From assembly GCF_963678635.1 (NCBI RefSeq), contig NC_087064.1, positions 47,663,346 to 47,727,345 on the forward strand: DNA of 64,000 nucleotides, given 5' to 3'. The position numbers and the translations under genes are program-made. This document shows positions 24,178 through 37,079 of this stretch, in pieces. The stretch comes from Symsagittifera roscoffensis (taxonomy: Eukaryota > Xenacoelomorpha > Acoela > Convolutidae). A model generated the notes under the pieces. It was not told where the DNA came from. It saw nothing but the letters and a program-made list of their open reading frames with translations, and made no database searches. Position 1 is the first letter of the stretch, and every line of letters starts with the position of its first letter.

Positions 24178-24760
24178 GGTCGTAATTACGGAGGATATCG
24201 TGTAAGTTAGTAGATTTAATGCAATATGTGAAGATTAAGATATTTTGAATTAATAAACATAAAGCGATGGTGTGGGTTACGTGTTGGGAAATTGTGTATG
24301 AAGTGCATTTGGACAAAATTCTAATATTTATACATGTGAGCTAATTTTGCTTCTTACATAACTTCTTACGAGCAGTGAATGTCTCTTTCTTTTGAAGTGA
24401 GAAACTTAAGTGTTAGTGCAAAATGATTGATTTTGTGGGAGAGGGTTCGTAAGCTTTAGTATTTGTTAGTGAGTGATCTCTGATGCGGTCAAACGTTTCA
24501 TTTGTGATATCAAGATAAAAATGTGTTCTGATTTTTTGTAAGTTTTTCGTTTAGATGTGGGTTGATGTTGAGTCGTCGCCGTGATCATAGTGATTAAGAG
24601 AAAATCTGTTAGCTTTCTGTGCAATAAATCGGTGGAGCGTTTGATTGAAGCCTATAGTGGTGATTTGTTTTAGGTGGAGTTCGGTAGTTAATTGTTGAAT
24701 GGGAGAGTCACAAAGTTCGTTGTCAGTGGGGTTGTTCATTAAAGGTGCTTTAGTGGAGTT
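24178..24760 (-). pseudogene. 3' accessory ORF, upstream part, minus-strand copy
   Basis: Broken counterpart of 11042-11749. ILRNYDH near 24180-24200 and an open piece at 24551-24739 (NRFSLNHYDHGDDSTS, comparable with NEYSIKYYDHN) mark the homology. Several stops are present. Confidence 0.45.
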
Positions 24761-25099
24761 TTAAAACTATAGTAGGAAGTCTATGAAAGTGTTGATAGTA
24801 GTGAATATTCATCAACGTATTGTGCGCGCTGGGATTTTTTCTTCGTTATAGTAGGTGTATTGAGGAAGGAATGTAGATGATGCATTAAAAAGTCTGTTGA
24901 CTTAGTGTGATGTGGGTGGTGGGAGAAATGTGGGGTTGATCGTGGGCGTTTAAGGAGAAATAGTGGTGTGCCGTTAGGTTATTTTCGTTTCATAAAAGTT
25001 CTGTATGCACGTGAAGGTGCAATTAGGACAGAATGAAAAGAGGATTTGGAGCTGGGGGCTGAATGGGTTATTTGATGTATCTTATTAAAAAGAGATTGA
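24761..25099 (-). other. Decayed tail/spacer region
   Basis: Corresponds in position to the low-complexity tail and spacer 9900-11040 of the plus-strand element. No open frame is worth naming. Confidence 0.35.
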
Positions 25100-26640
25100 A
25101 AATATTACGAATAAGAATGGAAATAAAAAGGGTGCTACGCTAGCTTCTCTATTGACTTGTTTATGTATTGCGCATTTATTATAGATTCCTTATAGTAGTA
25201 AATCAAGAAATCATATAAAATTAAACCTTGCCTATAAAATATTTAATCTTTGTAAAATATAATAGGGCCATCCTAGAAATGCTAGGAGTTCAATTTCGAT
25301 GTGTAAAAAACTGAAAAAAATGATTGGAGAAATTTTTTCATGCCATATTTTTCTCCTATTACATGCAGGTAGTCTTTATGTCTTCAAAGTGTCCACTGTA
25401 GTATTGTCGGTAGATGTCTGACAATTTTGCTGTTTCAGCGAGTTATCGTGGGTTTTGATCGATTGATTGTCTCCAGATTGTATCCATTTCAGTGAGAATT
25501 TCTTGAAATTGTTGTGTTCTAATGTGATGTTGTATATCTGATTTTGAATAAATGCCTTTGAAATGTAGGTCTACGTTTGGGTTATGAGTGAATGCCAGTA
25601 TGCTTTCAGTAAGAATTTTTTTAACACTGGCTTTAAATTAGGGTATGGTGTGAGAGGATAATACTTATCTTCGTTCGGGCTGAGCTGTACAACATGGTGG
25701 CTGTTTTCAGATCTACAAAAACATCCCAAAAACATATCGGCATGATAGAGTATCCACGAATATACTCTATTTTTTATAGATTATTGGTATGCTTTGGTAG
25801 CATCTTTTATCTTCAAAATTTCAAAGAGGTAAAACTTTCAGGGCATGTGTAAGACCAAAGAATGTTTCCTTCATAACCAAAGAAATTAGGGCGGTTGCCT
25901 GATAATAGGTAACCTGCGTAAGGTATTTTGTGTACTGCTACTGCTAGAGATTGTAGTATTTGTAATCTTTCAATTCACGCACTTGATGGAGTGTTTCTAA
26001 TTCGGAGAGTGACATTTCTTGAAAATATCTGTTTATTGTGTAATCCAATTTCATATCGAGGTGATTATCGTAGTAGATTGTCTCAAAGCATGTTCTATTC
26101 ATGAGGAAAAAATCTTGTAGTCTTGTACAATTGATGTTTTCTGGACGAACTCTCCCCCCTATGTTACCGTTATTTTTATAAAAAAATTACTTGGATTCAA
26201 AACTTTTCGTTTTCTTCATTTTGATTTGGTTCGCGCAAGTTGAAAATTAATTTGCCTGTTTTCATGTTGAAGTCTTTTTCTTATTCAACAAGTATTTTTA
26301 ATTATCAGGTTAGGAAAAGTGGTTTGGGGTTTTGCATGCTATTTCAGTTTTGGCTACTTTTGAAAAAATTTCCCAAATTTTTCGAGACTATTAAGAAATT
26401 TTCCTGTGAATTTATATCCGGTTGAAATTGTTGCTATGGCTTTTGAGTAAAGTGTAGCGACTACAGTTGTTGATTCTATATATTGTGGTTCCGATTCGCA
26501 TTGATAGACTTGATTAATTGCATATTCATGTAATGTTATTCGGTGATCGTCTTCACAGTCATAGTGTGTGACAAGGACGTCTTATGGTCCTGTTTGGGGG
26601 AAGGATTTTGATGTTTTTGAGCTTGAGTTGTACTAAAAGA
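25100..26640 (-). pseudogene. Envelope-like gene, minus-strand copy
   Basis: Minus-strand translation of about 26590-26390 gives one open stretch with HYDCEDD, QVYQCESEPQY and ATLYSKAIATI. This is the N-terminal part of the same envelope as at 7630-9772 and is better preserved here. The hydrophobic anchor (FLGWP-like start, then an aromatic-rich helix) lies at about 25330-25140. The middle is heavily interrupted. It is a pseudogene of a retroelement envelope protein. Confidence 0.55.
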
Positions 26641-26716
26641 GAAAGGGTTTTTCTCGAAAAAATTTCTTAAAGATACATGTATGTAATAGTAGTGAAGAGG
26701 GATTATAAATTATTAT

Positions 26717-27500
26717 AAAAACTATGGTCTTTTTGTATATCTCTCGTATTTGTAGATAAATTATGTTGTAAGAAAGTGAAGGGGTAAAAATTGAGCTGCG
26801 ACGTCTGGTGATGACAGTGGTAATGGATGATTAACTAAACTATTTAACTTTATTATTATTTTAAGTTTAAAATTATAATAAAACTTAAATTATTATTTTA
26901 AGTTTAAAATACTATCTTTTTGAATATCTTTGTAAATATCGTGTCTGTATTGTAATCTGCTGAGTGCCCAATTATGGAGTCTATTGCTATCAAGATGTTG
27001 GCCAAAAAAGACAGGGGTTGTTACAAAGGAGTTCCAATCGAGTCGTAAGGATGTACTTGTACTTTGTAGCGCACTATATCCTGGAAAGTTAAAAACTATA
27101 GTCTTTTTTGTATATCTCTCAAGGTCTTTATAAAAACTATGGTCTTTTTTGTATATCTCTCGTATTTGTAGATAAATTCTGTTGTAAGAAAGTGGAAGGA
27201 TAAAAATTGAGCTGCGATGTCTGGTGGTGACAGTGGTAATGGATGATTTACTAAACTATTTAGGTTTATTATTAATTTAAGTTTAAAAATTAAACTTTGT
27301 TTTGAAATCATTTGAATACTATCTTCTTGAATATTTTTGTGAATATCGTGTCTGTTTTTTAAATTGTTGAGTGCCCAATTATGGAGTCTATTGCTATCAA
27401 GATGTGGGCCAAAAAAGGGAGGGGTTGTTACAAAGGAGTTCCAATATAGTCGTAAGGATGTACTTGTACTTTGTAGCGCACGATATCTATCGTCTAAGCG
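26717..27500 (-). repeat. ~410-bp tandem duplication within the pre-envelope region
   Basis: 26717-27090 and 27127-27500 share long identical runs, for example CTCGTATTTGTAGATAAATT and GCCCAATTATGGAGTCTATT. The plus-strand element has one copy (7240-7600), so the duplication is specific to this element. Confidence 0.85.
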
Positions 27501-27620
27501 ACCTGGAAATTTTGTGGGAAATATGGTTGATGGTGTTTGACCTGTGATTGGGTGGTGATGGGAGTGATAATGTTTCTGGTAGTGATAATAATGCGTTAGA
27601 AGAAACTTATACTGGACCAT
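27096..27620 (-). pseudogene. Pre-envelope ORF fragment
   Basis: Open frame of 174 codons on the minus strand. LHNWALNNLKNRHDIHKNIQ matches 7330-7410 on the plus strand. This is a family-specific segment between pol and envelope; no known domain is recognised. Its right part lies inside a tandem duplication. Confidence 0.45.
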
Positions 27621-29100
27621 TTACAAAGTTGGGTTCGCCTTGGGAAAATGTTTGGGTCATCCAAAGCCGGAGTCGTTGTGATGAAGTGGGAGGAGTAAAG
27701 GGAATTTCACAACTTTACCAGAAATAAATGTTGAGACTAAATAATCGGATGGATTTTTGGTGTGTTTTGTTGGGAAATGCTTTGACGCGGTGGGGGGATG
27801 GGTTTTATTGTTTTATTTGAAAAGTATGGAGGGGTTGATGATGGTGATGAGGGGATATTGAACTGTACTCTTGTTGTGGTTAAGTTTCAATTGCGTCGAG
27901 GGCGAATAGTTTGTCTGCTTATTGAACCAATTAAATTCTAATTTTGAGTTAAGTGTCTTAATCTATTTTGATCTTGTTGTAATGAGGGGTCGATATTATA
28001 GGTTGGTTTGTACTGTGTTACACTGAGGGGTGCTTGACGAATGGCTGATTTTAACCGTTTAGACAATGGTGGGTGTCTCTCTTAAAAATTATAAGGGTTA
28101 TCTAAATATGTGATGCGGGTAGATGTTTGGGTTTGATCTATTTTACTAGATGTTGGTGTTGTTGGGGGGTTTTGGGGTGGGTTGCTTCCTGGGGAACCCT
28201 TAATAGGGGTTTGTTTAGCGTTTTCAATTTTCTTATTACATTCTGTGTTCTTTTTATTTTTCTTCTGCAAAAAAGATAATTAAAACTGTTGCTAGTGCAA
28301 AACTTTTTTTGCCTTTTTTGTGCATTTCAGAACTAGAGCAGCTAAAAAGCTGAGAAAAATTTTGAAAGGTTTGAAAATGTCCTTCCTACTTAGTAAAATT
28401 TGAAACATTTTTATAATTATCAAGCTTTGTACCTGATTATGTGATCAAGGGTTTTAGATAGAGAAAGATAACTTTGTATGAGGGAATAGAAAAGTATGAT
28501 TTGGCTACCGAAGATTCGAGAAATGAGGATTTTAAAAAATCAGTTATGAAAAAAATACAAAATTGAAAAAACCGTGAAAAAATTGAAAGAAATGTTAAAA
28601 TTACTTTTTTAATTCGTGTAACTGAGTTTGAAAGAAGCATTTGAAATGTGATTTGTTTTGTCAAATTTTTTTTGTTTTTTCATAATTCAAATCAAGTTGG
28701 ATTTTTCGACAAGTGTTTTATTGTTTATTGATTTCTGACAAGTGGGTTGGGTAAGAAGAATTTTTTGGGTGGGTTACAAGGAATTTTTGGGAGATAGATC
28801 GTTTTTAGGCGAAATGATCAGATTGATGATTGTCTTTAGGCTTTTTAATACAATTTTTTTGATTGATGTTGGGATATGATTTTAGACAATTTTGTTGATC
28901 TTTGTATTGATTGATAGAGGAGGGTTGTACGTTTTATGCGATTATTATCTAAGTCGTCAAGTAGTAGGGTAGTGCTTCCTTTTGGCTTGGAGGTCTTTGA
29001 GTTTTAGTTGTAGATCCGGTTCAAGTTGGAGATAAACTGGCTAATAATAGTGGTGGTGTTTAAAGAGACATCTGATGATATCAAAACATTCTGGTTGGCT
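27621..29100 (-). pseudogene. Pro-rich pol/env junction, decayed
   Basis: Contains a 62-codon Lys/Pro/Thr-rich open piece (28082-28270). YLQLEPDLQLKLKDL near 29000-29040 matches YLQLQQDLK at 6740-6780 of the plus-strand element. The remainder, 28281-28980, is T-rich noncoding-like sequence on the plus strand. Confidence 0.4.
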
Positions 29101-30079
29101 GATTTTGAACTAGTTATTTGGAGACAAAAAAAATGTTTATTTTGAAAAACTACTTGAAGTTGTTGCTGAAAAAACTATCTATTCGATTACTGAAATATAA
29201 ATTTGTCCCTAAAGTCTTGTTTTTTTGTTTTGTTTTCTGGTGTTGAAAATGTTTGGTTACTTAAAATGTAATGCAATCATAACAAGGTAACTTTATCCAA
29301 ATTGGTGCATTTGGAAAATAAAACTTTGAGTTAAATTTGGAAATATTTTTTTTTCTGATACTTAATGTCCCTTTATAGGTAAGAAATGTGAAATGTGAAG
29401 TGCAATTAATATTAAGCTTAGTAGTGGACAGAGTTTTTTTGTGTTTTGTTGATGGTATTCTAAATTGTCAGTTTTCTCATTTATTGTTGTATTTTTAAAT
29501 TTTCGATCAGATCGGAGTGATTTCTCATTTTTTATTATTGTGATATCTGCTTTTCTGGGTTTTGGTTTGTATTTGATCCATGATCTAAGTTGTTTGATGA
29601 CAGGGTCAGAATTTTGAAAATAACTTAAGTGTCAACTTTCCTTTGTTGAGAAGAAAAAATTTTGAATTTTTTTTTTAGGTAGAGGGTTTTGATCTAAAGT
29701 TTTTTTGTAGATCAAATATTTTATTCATTGTGTGTTGTATCTGGAAGGCCTGACCTTTTAATCAGGTACGTGAGCTATTTTTTTTCTATTAGGGGGAGTG
29801 ATTGATTTTTTTGTGGTTTTCGTCGATATGATTTTCATTGTGTTTTATTTCTTAACCCTAATGAATATGGTATAGGTTTAAAAGTATCTTTACCTAATTA
29901 TTCTACTTCATAACTACTGTTTTGACAATCTAGAGTTAGTGGAAAAAGTCCAAATATTTTGATTTGCTAAGTGTAATTTTCTGTTTTCACTGCATATTTA
30001 CATTCTAATCGTGGTGATGTTTCGTCTTTTGAGAGAAAGAATTTTATACTTTAATGTATTTCTACAGTTAATTTAGTGT
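29101..30079 (-). pseudogene. RNase H-integrase connector; integrase core not found
   Basis: On the minus strand, 29450-29640 aligns with 5700-5870 (NFQNSDPVIKQLRSWIKYKP versus YQNLDPVIRQLKSWHKYKT). About 29880-29940 also aligns with the connector. Downstream of it, at 29101-29440, I cannot find the zinc domain or D,D35E motifs, so most of integrase appears deleted. Confidence 0.5.
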
Positions 30080-30460
30080 GAAAAGTTCAAGTTTATCTGG
30101 TAAAGCAAGGTTTTGCCTGCTGTCCAAAATCTTTGTAGAGTTGAAGTTCCAATTAGAATTTGTCGAAACCTGTAACTCTATGATTCGGATAAGATTCCTG
30201 AGTGGAAAGAAAAACGATGGGTTTATGGTCTGTAAATAAAACTTTTGGGTGCTTTATTCCAAGGATTAAGAATTCATTTTCTGGTAATGTATATAAAATG
30301 GCTGTACATTCTTTCACAAGTGTAGAGAGTCTGAGTTACGCTTGTGTAAAAATCCTGATTTTGCTAAATCATTTAATTTGTGTCTGGATGTCATTGCAAA
30401 AGTGCTGCGCCAATACCAAACTTCGAAGCATCGCACATAGCGTAAAATGGTTGGAATGAA
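30080..30460 (-). pseudogene. RNase H remnant
   Basis: FYAMCDASKFGIGAALLQ at about 30400-30455 is a clear RNase H start, followed immediately by a stop. FWTAGKTLLYQ near 30100-30140 corresponds to the domain end. Non-functional. Confidence 0.7.
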
Positions 30461-31240
30461 TCTGGAATTGTGTTTGAAACTTATTTTGTGAGTAGGGTGT
30501 TAATTTCATGGAAGAGTTTTTGATGTTCGAAAATCCAATCGAAAACTTTTGTTGTCTAAAATCATTTAAATAATGGTCTGAGGTATAGTTGCAATTTTCA
30601 AACATAATTGCTTAAAAGGTTTAGCATTCCAAGGAACTCTTGTATTTTCTTTTTACTTGATTTGGGTTGAAGATTTAATTTGGCGTCTATTTGGGATTTC
30701 AAAGGTATTTTTGTAGTACCTTCAATAACATGTCCAAGGATTTTGCAAGTAGAAGGAAAAATTGTGATTTATCTGGAACCGCTTTCATGTTTTCTTTTAA
30801 CAAGATTTTGGGATAATTATTCAAAACTGTAAACAGTTTTTGCTTAGTTGGTGACTGTCTGAAAAATATTGTCGAAGTATGTAATAACGTTTTTACTGAG
30901 AGTCAATGGTCTGAAACTTTTGCTCATAGGTGCAGAAATTGCTGCTGGTCCTGTGGATATACCATAGACTAGTCTATTAAGTTCGTATTGTTGGTTTCAA
31001 ACAACGAATTGTGTGAGTCGACGAGGTTGTTCATCTAATGGCATTTGATTGTATGCACTATTCATATCGGCGGTGGTATAAAAGTGTCCGTTTGTTTTTG
31101 TACTGTTCGAAAATGTCTAAAAGTCTGGTCAATTTATTTTGTTGGTGTATTGGTACTTTACTTGCGCGTTTTTTTTTGAAAATTGCGTCGTGTTTTAGCG
31201 GAAGGTGTAGTGGTGAATGTGTTTTCCAGCATCCAGTTTT
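30461..31240 (-). pseudogene. Reverse transcriptase remnant
   Basis: The minus-strand translation shows KKRASKVPIHQ near 31150, an altered active box YFDN near 30860-30870, LGHVIEG near 30730 and KKKIQEFLGMLN near 30640. These match the two plus-strand RT copies. Many stops are present and the catalytic YxDD is lost. Confidence 0.7.
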
Positions 31241-31743
31241 GATGTAGCATATCTTATTAATACTAAGGGACGTGTAATTTTATATGGTGAATTATTGTAT
31301 GCATGAATTGCTAGGGTATCTATGTTTATGTTTTTAGCGTAATTGATAGATGAAATTGTTACTTTAACAAATTTATGGATTAGTTTGAATTCGACAGCAG
31401 AAATATATATTATTTTGGTTAACTTGGTTGATTGAGAAATTATATGCATGTCCTGTTATTGGTCCTAAATGTTTTTTTTTGATGATTATGTATAGAAAAA
31501 AATTTGAAGAAAAATGGGGGTTAATCGCTTTAATCTTTGCAAAAAGGTTAGAGATATATTTTCGAGTTTTTTTATATTTATATTTTGTTTGCAATTTACT
31601 ATTAAAGATAATTATAGCTGATATATATTTGATAATAAATGGGATTCCGACATTATTTTGTTTGATATCTGGAATGCTAATTATTCATTTGAAAGTTTTC
31701 AGTAACTGTTCATTTTGTTCCATTGCTCGTGTTGATATAAGAA
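31241..31743 (-). pseudogene. Protease C-terminus and RT linker
   Basis: Frames 31195-31449 and 31373-31594 cover this part. INPHFSSNFFLYI and HLGPITGHAYNF match QPPFFSKFYPIY and HLKPLSGYIYEF of the plus-strand element. Confidence 0.5.
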
Positions 31744-31962
31744 TTAGTTGGGGTTTCCGTAAACCGCTGAACTTGTACCTCGTGCAGTGGCTAGATTACT
31801 AAATAAATCTGAAGGTGAAAACGTTGGTGGTAGAATTTGGACTTCATTCCATGTGGGGATATTTATACTGTTTGATTCTGCGCCTGAGTCGGTTAAAAAA
31901 TCTAAAATCAAGATAATTTCAAGATCTGGTGGTTGAACATTTTCGTTTTTTGGGCTTTCCAA
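31744..31962 (-). pseudogene. Retropepsin active-site segment
   Basis: LDFLTDSGAESNSINIPTW contains the Asp-Ser-Gly-Ala catalytic motif of an LTR-element aspartic protease in its normal hydrophobic setting. It lies directly between gag-like sequence and RT, as expected for gag-pol. Chain ends are lost to stops, so it is a fragment. Confidence 0.6.
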
Positions 31963-33420
31963 ACGTGGAAGGATTCTCCGAGCTTGTTCTTTTGGTGGTG
32001 GTATCTTATTAGCTGTTTTTCTTTATTGCATTATTCATGCTTGAACTATTTTCAATTATATATGGAGTGTAAGTTGTAGCAGCTTGATTTTTATTTGGGG
32101 TTTTAAATTGGTGAATTCAATTGTAATAATTTAATTTGATTGGTGTTTCACATTCATCCTCTATTTTAAGCATGTTACTAATGAGTGTGTTTTCTGTTTC
32201 GCTTTCTTCATCTGTGCTTTCAGAGTGTATGTGGTTTAATTGTAGTTCTGTTTTGTGAATACCTGGAGAATATGCGCCTTTTTCATTTGTAGATTGTACT
32301 TGGTTGATTTGTCTTTGTTGTTTTGGTGTACTACATCTGTTGTTTTGATTTTGCTTGTTTGGATATCGAGAATTTTTTCGATGTGGTGACTGAGATTAAT
32401 TTCTGGATCTATTTTGATTGTTTTTGTTTCTATTTCTTTAATTATCACGTGATCTGTTATTACAATTTTTTTGATATGATCTGTTGTAAGAACAGTTTTG
32501 TTTAGTAATCACATATGGTTTAACTGTTGACAGTAATGTTGTTTGTGGAAAATGAGTTTTGTTTTTGTTATGTGGTGTTGTAGAAATTGGGTGAATAGGA
32601 GAAAAACATTGTTGTGTTTTTGTTGGTGGAGTTTCAACTGTTTCTTCTTTTTTTATAAATGTGATGGAGTTTGGGTGTTTTAATGTAAGCAATTTCTAGT
32701 TCCGTTAAGTGTTCCTTCAGTATAGATGAAAATCGAAGTTAAGCTGTTTTTTTTCTCGTGTTCTATTATTAAATATTGTCTTATAATTCAAAGGTGGCAT
32801 GTCAGTTGTGAGTTGAGTCATTGTTAAATAGTCTTTGTGTACAGACAGAGTAGTTTTTGCTGTATTTGAAATATCATATGGGATGTTTAAAACAATATGA
32901 GACATTGTAGATCATTTGTAGCTCATTTTTTTTATTTGTGACTTTTCATTATCTCGAATTGAACCTAGAAATTGTGAGAAAAGATTTATTTCTCGTCTTA
33001 CTATCGCGTGTCGGGATGTTTGCGGTGAAGATACCTTAATTGTGTCATTTGTTACTAGTATTGGTTCATAACTATGAATGATTGAAAAACAACATCGTTT
33101 GTGAAGATTGAATTTCCTCTTTGTGGATTTTAGTGTTATATATTTTTTCGGAGGGGGTGGTTGATTTGATGATTGCGGTGGAAGAATTTCGATCGTGACT
33201 ATACCGTAATAAGAAGTCAGGCCACTAATGTCTGGTAGATAGTATTTTTCTTTTGATTTTTACTTCAAAAAATTCTTGTTTGCATGAGCTATTTCCTTTT
33301 TCAATTAATTTTGCAAATAGATTATGGCAAAGTTGTACTTGTCCTCTAGCAGGATTGCTTTTTGTGTGGATGACAAAGGGAAGAAAATTGTATTGAATCA
33401 TTTCTTGCACGGGATTACAA
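31963..33420 (-). pseudogene. Gag-like region
   Basis: Open pieces at 32236-32448, 32438-32692, 32717-32905 and 33225-33410 lie upstream of the protease, the position of gag. The last shows NPARGQVQLCHNLFAKLIEK. The 32438-32692 piece ends in an Asn/Arg/Lys-rich stretch that could be nucleocapsid-like. No CCHC zinc knuckle is visible. Assignment rests mainly on position. Confidence 0.4.
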
Positions 33421-35177
33421 TTAATGCGTAATTTTCAGTATGACTTATTGGTTGATTCCAATTATAGAGTCTTGCTGGCTTACGAAGTAATGAATTTCTA
33501 ATTTTGGGTTTACTTTTTTTTTATAAATGATGCTGTTGTAAATTCCGATTCCAAAAAAAAATTTTGTTCGTTTTTTGGATTATTATTATCGTTGATAAAA
33601 TTTAGAAGATTTTGAAGTTCTTGTTTTGTGGTTGAGTCAAATTCCGAAACTGGAATTCTTGTTTTGGAAAATTTTTGTTTAAGGACTTGTTTTCGTTTTG
33701 TGATTATTGCCTTCTATCTTTTTTTTTCAATCTGATGTATCTTATTTTTTGCTTGTGTGTTGTAATTAAAATAGCGTATCTTTCGTTTTTGATTAAGCAA
33801 ATGTGTTTGTGTTTTCCTAGATTATCTTTTGACATAAGTGTCAGAATGAAGGTTGCAAAATCCAGGAATCCAGGAGTTAGATTTTCATATTACCTAAACA
33901 GATACTTCTTACAATTTTTGAGTGGTTATCCTAGTCTTGGGGCATAGACTGTCGAGTGTAAACGGGTTGGAGAGAAAGAGTATACCAATTTGTTAGAATG
34001 ATTTTGTATTTTCTCGGTGACTAAGTTTTTTTTTTTGAGAAAACTTACTTAATCTTAATCAGGGTTTTGATATAGGATTGAGGGTTGGAGAATAGTAAAT
34101 CAAGCGACAAGGTTCTGGTATAAATAGAACACAAATAGATTGTAAGGTTCTATTTTAGGTTTACGACTTGCTTGAGCCCGGGTCAACCAAGAGTAGGGGC
34201 TCATGTGAAGGATGAGTAACCGAAATTCTTCACTGTTTCTCTGATTCAAAATTGTTAGTTATTCAACAGTTTTTATTAGTCTTGAGTCCTTAGAAAGGGT
34301 TGGAGAATCGAGGTTTGAGCTTATTAGACACTTTTTACTAGGAGGTGGGGAGAACAAACTTCTTCTAATTGATCCAAGGGAAACCTTGGTATCAAATGTT
34401 TTTAAATGAAGTAAAATATAGATCGAAATTTTCAGTAAAAGATCCAAGGATAGCCTTGCAGATCTGCGTTTACAAAAAGCTTACATTGTTACAAATCAAG
34501 GAAAGCTTTTGGCAATTTTTGAGTTTGAGGTTTAAGTTTTAGTGAAAGATTATAATTTTTAAAAACGGTTGATATTAATTTCTGATAGATTAGGGTTGTC
34601 TTTTAGATGAAGAAACAAAAATGCATTAGCTATGAAATAATGAGGATATCAGTCCTTGAGAAACAAAGAAATTTTCATAAATTCATTCAACCTAACTTTT
34701 AATTAAATACTAACTAATTTTTGTATGTTTTGTTCAATAAATTTTTGTTTTTCTAATTTTTTGAAGTTACTGCAGATTTAATGAAATGAATGGCATTTGA
34801 ATCTTTTTAGTTAGAAAATATATTTAAATATCATTGAGAGATATATTGCTCGGAAATCAATATTACTACTCCAAATGAATTTTATTTCTTGTTATCGAAT
34901 GAAAATCTCTTGCATTGCGAATTTTGTAGAGAAATAATCGTTGTAGTCTGCGTCGTTTCACGATATAGGGGCATGGTCTGTCGTTCGGGTTTCGACCTGG
35001 TGTAAGCTCTTTTGTTTGTTTGAATTCAATAGACTTATTGTCACGTAGAGATATACAAATTAATTTTCCAATTCTACCGAACATTTTGTGGTGTGTTTTT
35101 GATGTTTTTTCTATTTTGAATTTGCTGAATCTAAAGTTTTTTTTTCAGGTCTTGTTCGAGCTTCTTGGTCGCACCAG
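33421..35177 (-). other. 5' leader and gag N-terminal region, decayed
   Basis: No convincing frame. On the minus strand TGGTGCGACC begins at about 35176, directly after LTR-like sequence. It could be the start of a tRNA primer-binding site. Confidence 0.35.
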
Positions 35178-35460
35178 ATGAGTTTATGTCCGGAGTGGCT
35201 CACTCATAGAGTAGTTTCAGATAGAGTACACCGTCTGTTCGTCACGCTATCTTTTTTTCGGCCGGACATATTCGTGCAACTTTTTAGTCTAATAACGATA
35301 ATAACGATCTTAATCTTACACTTATATCTCCTAGTCTCTATAGATCTAGTGTATACTGGTAATTGCAAGCTAGATATCAGGAACTGTTCTGAAGGAGAAC
35401 GACTGTTTGCTGACTTATATTTAATCTGTTCTGTTTGCAGAAACTACGAATAGTTTCAGC
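35178..35460 (-). repeat. 5' LTR-like repeat of the minus-strand element
   Basis: Homologous to 23015-23245 and, inverted, to 19113-19300. It is followed on the minus strand by a TGG-starting primer-site candidate. The outer boundary is uncertain. Confidence 0.7.
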
Positions 35461-37079
35461 AACACAATTTATAGAAAGTGTTAATTATGGATCTTGATTC
35501 GTTAGTTCGAAATACTTTACAAAGATAAATTTATCAACAATATAAATAGATATAAATAATAGTTTTAAACTGGTCCAATCTCGTATGTGTCCCTTATGTC
35601 GCTAAACTCCCATCTTATTGTCGATTCCATATAATTCCTCGTAAATCGAAGATAAATTCAATCGCTTTGCGTTTGAACATATGTCAATAAACTCCAATAG
35701 ACTTTCAAAAAAATAGCTAATTTGCAACCTGACTCACAATCAGAGAATCAATTTTATTTTTTTTAATCCAGAAAAAATGGGCCGGTTAGAGAAGGTTAGT
35801 AAAACACTCATCAAAATGTTTTTTCATTAACTACTTGCATTATCTCATTGTAAATAAATAAAAGTTTAGTTTATTTTCCAATCACTTTCAAATAGCAGAT
35901 GATTTGTTTCTCTTTTTTTTTGTTTTATACTTTTTTGTGTTTTCATTACTCACAATAACTTTGGATTTATAGGTACCCAGGGGAAGAATAATGCTCATGT
36001 CTCAGAGAACAGTTTTGAGAGATTTTTTTTTGAAGTTATAATCAGCCCAAAAGCAGTAACATGAGAAATCTAATCAATTTTTTCTTATTGGCGCAAAACA
36101 TTTTTCGGTAGTTTATTTTGACGATTGTAGATTTTGGGTCATTTTTAACGAGCTGAAATGTCTGGTACTGATTAAAAAAAAGCATTAGATGTTCACTGAA
36201 AGCATAAAGTAAAACGCCATGAAATTGTTAAGCTAATGCAGTCCGTTCTGAACAGAAACTTAAATATCCTCTAGTAATTGAAAAATCGCAAGTGTTTTCA
36301 TTCTAATGATGAGGAAATCGCTTGGCCAAACTCTCAAAAAAATAAAGGAAAAAAATTTAAAAACATTCAAAACATGTGGTTTATATCATACTTTTTTTCC
36401 GTAGATATTCAGTTTGGAATCATATGGATAGTGTATTCAGTGTATGGGGATCAGCCCGGAGTCAAGACTTCACAGGACAAACTGCAACAAAATTTCAAGC
36501 CGAAAACATTCAGGCAATTTTTTTAGTTTTGACAGAGCTGAATCCAATTCAAATGTTACCGACGCAATGATGCTTTGTTCAAGTTTAACAGACTTATCCA
36601 AAAATGCGCTCATTTCCACATTTCACAGTTTTCGGATGGCAGCTTCCCATTACTTCGGCCGTTTTTACGAAAACATAAATTTCAAATCAGAAAATTGCTG
36701 CAGTGGTATTTTGGTTTTCGATAAGTTTAGAAAAACAGTTGAAACTGAAAGTTTCAAAAGCATAAACTGTAAAAGTGTTCATGCAAATCAGCATTTTTTT
36801 GTTTATAATTTTCAAACTATTCATAAATTGTTTTTTTTTCAAGTGTAGAAAGGCCTTTTTATATATTGACTCGAGTCTGATAAAACTGATGTCTGAAACC
36901 TGGTAGAATGAAAAAAAAACAGGGTCTTTAAAAGAGAAGTTTTCTGGTTTTAGGGTTGGCTTATATTATTTGCAAACAAAGCTACTCGTGTCAAGGCAAA
37001 GATCCGAGGTTTATACTGCTCCTCGATTAATTTAATTTGTGCTGCAATCTCTAAATTAGAACTTTTCGAACAATTTTTT
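35461..37079. other. Noncoding stretch
   Basis: AT-rich. Open frames such as 36444-36848 have no recognisable domain, homology to neighbours or splice context. Nothing else is seen. Confidence 0.4.

Larger units (their letters stand above)
23015..35460 (-). mobile_element. Decayed env-bearing Ty3/gypsy-type element, minus strand
   Basis: LTR-like sequences at both ends (35178-35460 and 23015-23245) enclose, reading leftward, gag-like, protease, RT, RNase H, integrase remnant, envelope and accessory ORFs. Every coding part aligns with the plus-strand element at 1-19300, so both belong to one family. The full length is about 12.4 kb, long for Ty3/gypsy. All genes are broken by stops and shifts and the integrase core is not found. 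Confidence 0.85.

Noticed and set aside
36444-36848. 134-codon plus-strand ORF
   Set aside because: No domain, no splice context, and base composition like the surrounding noncoding DNA.
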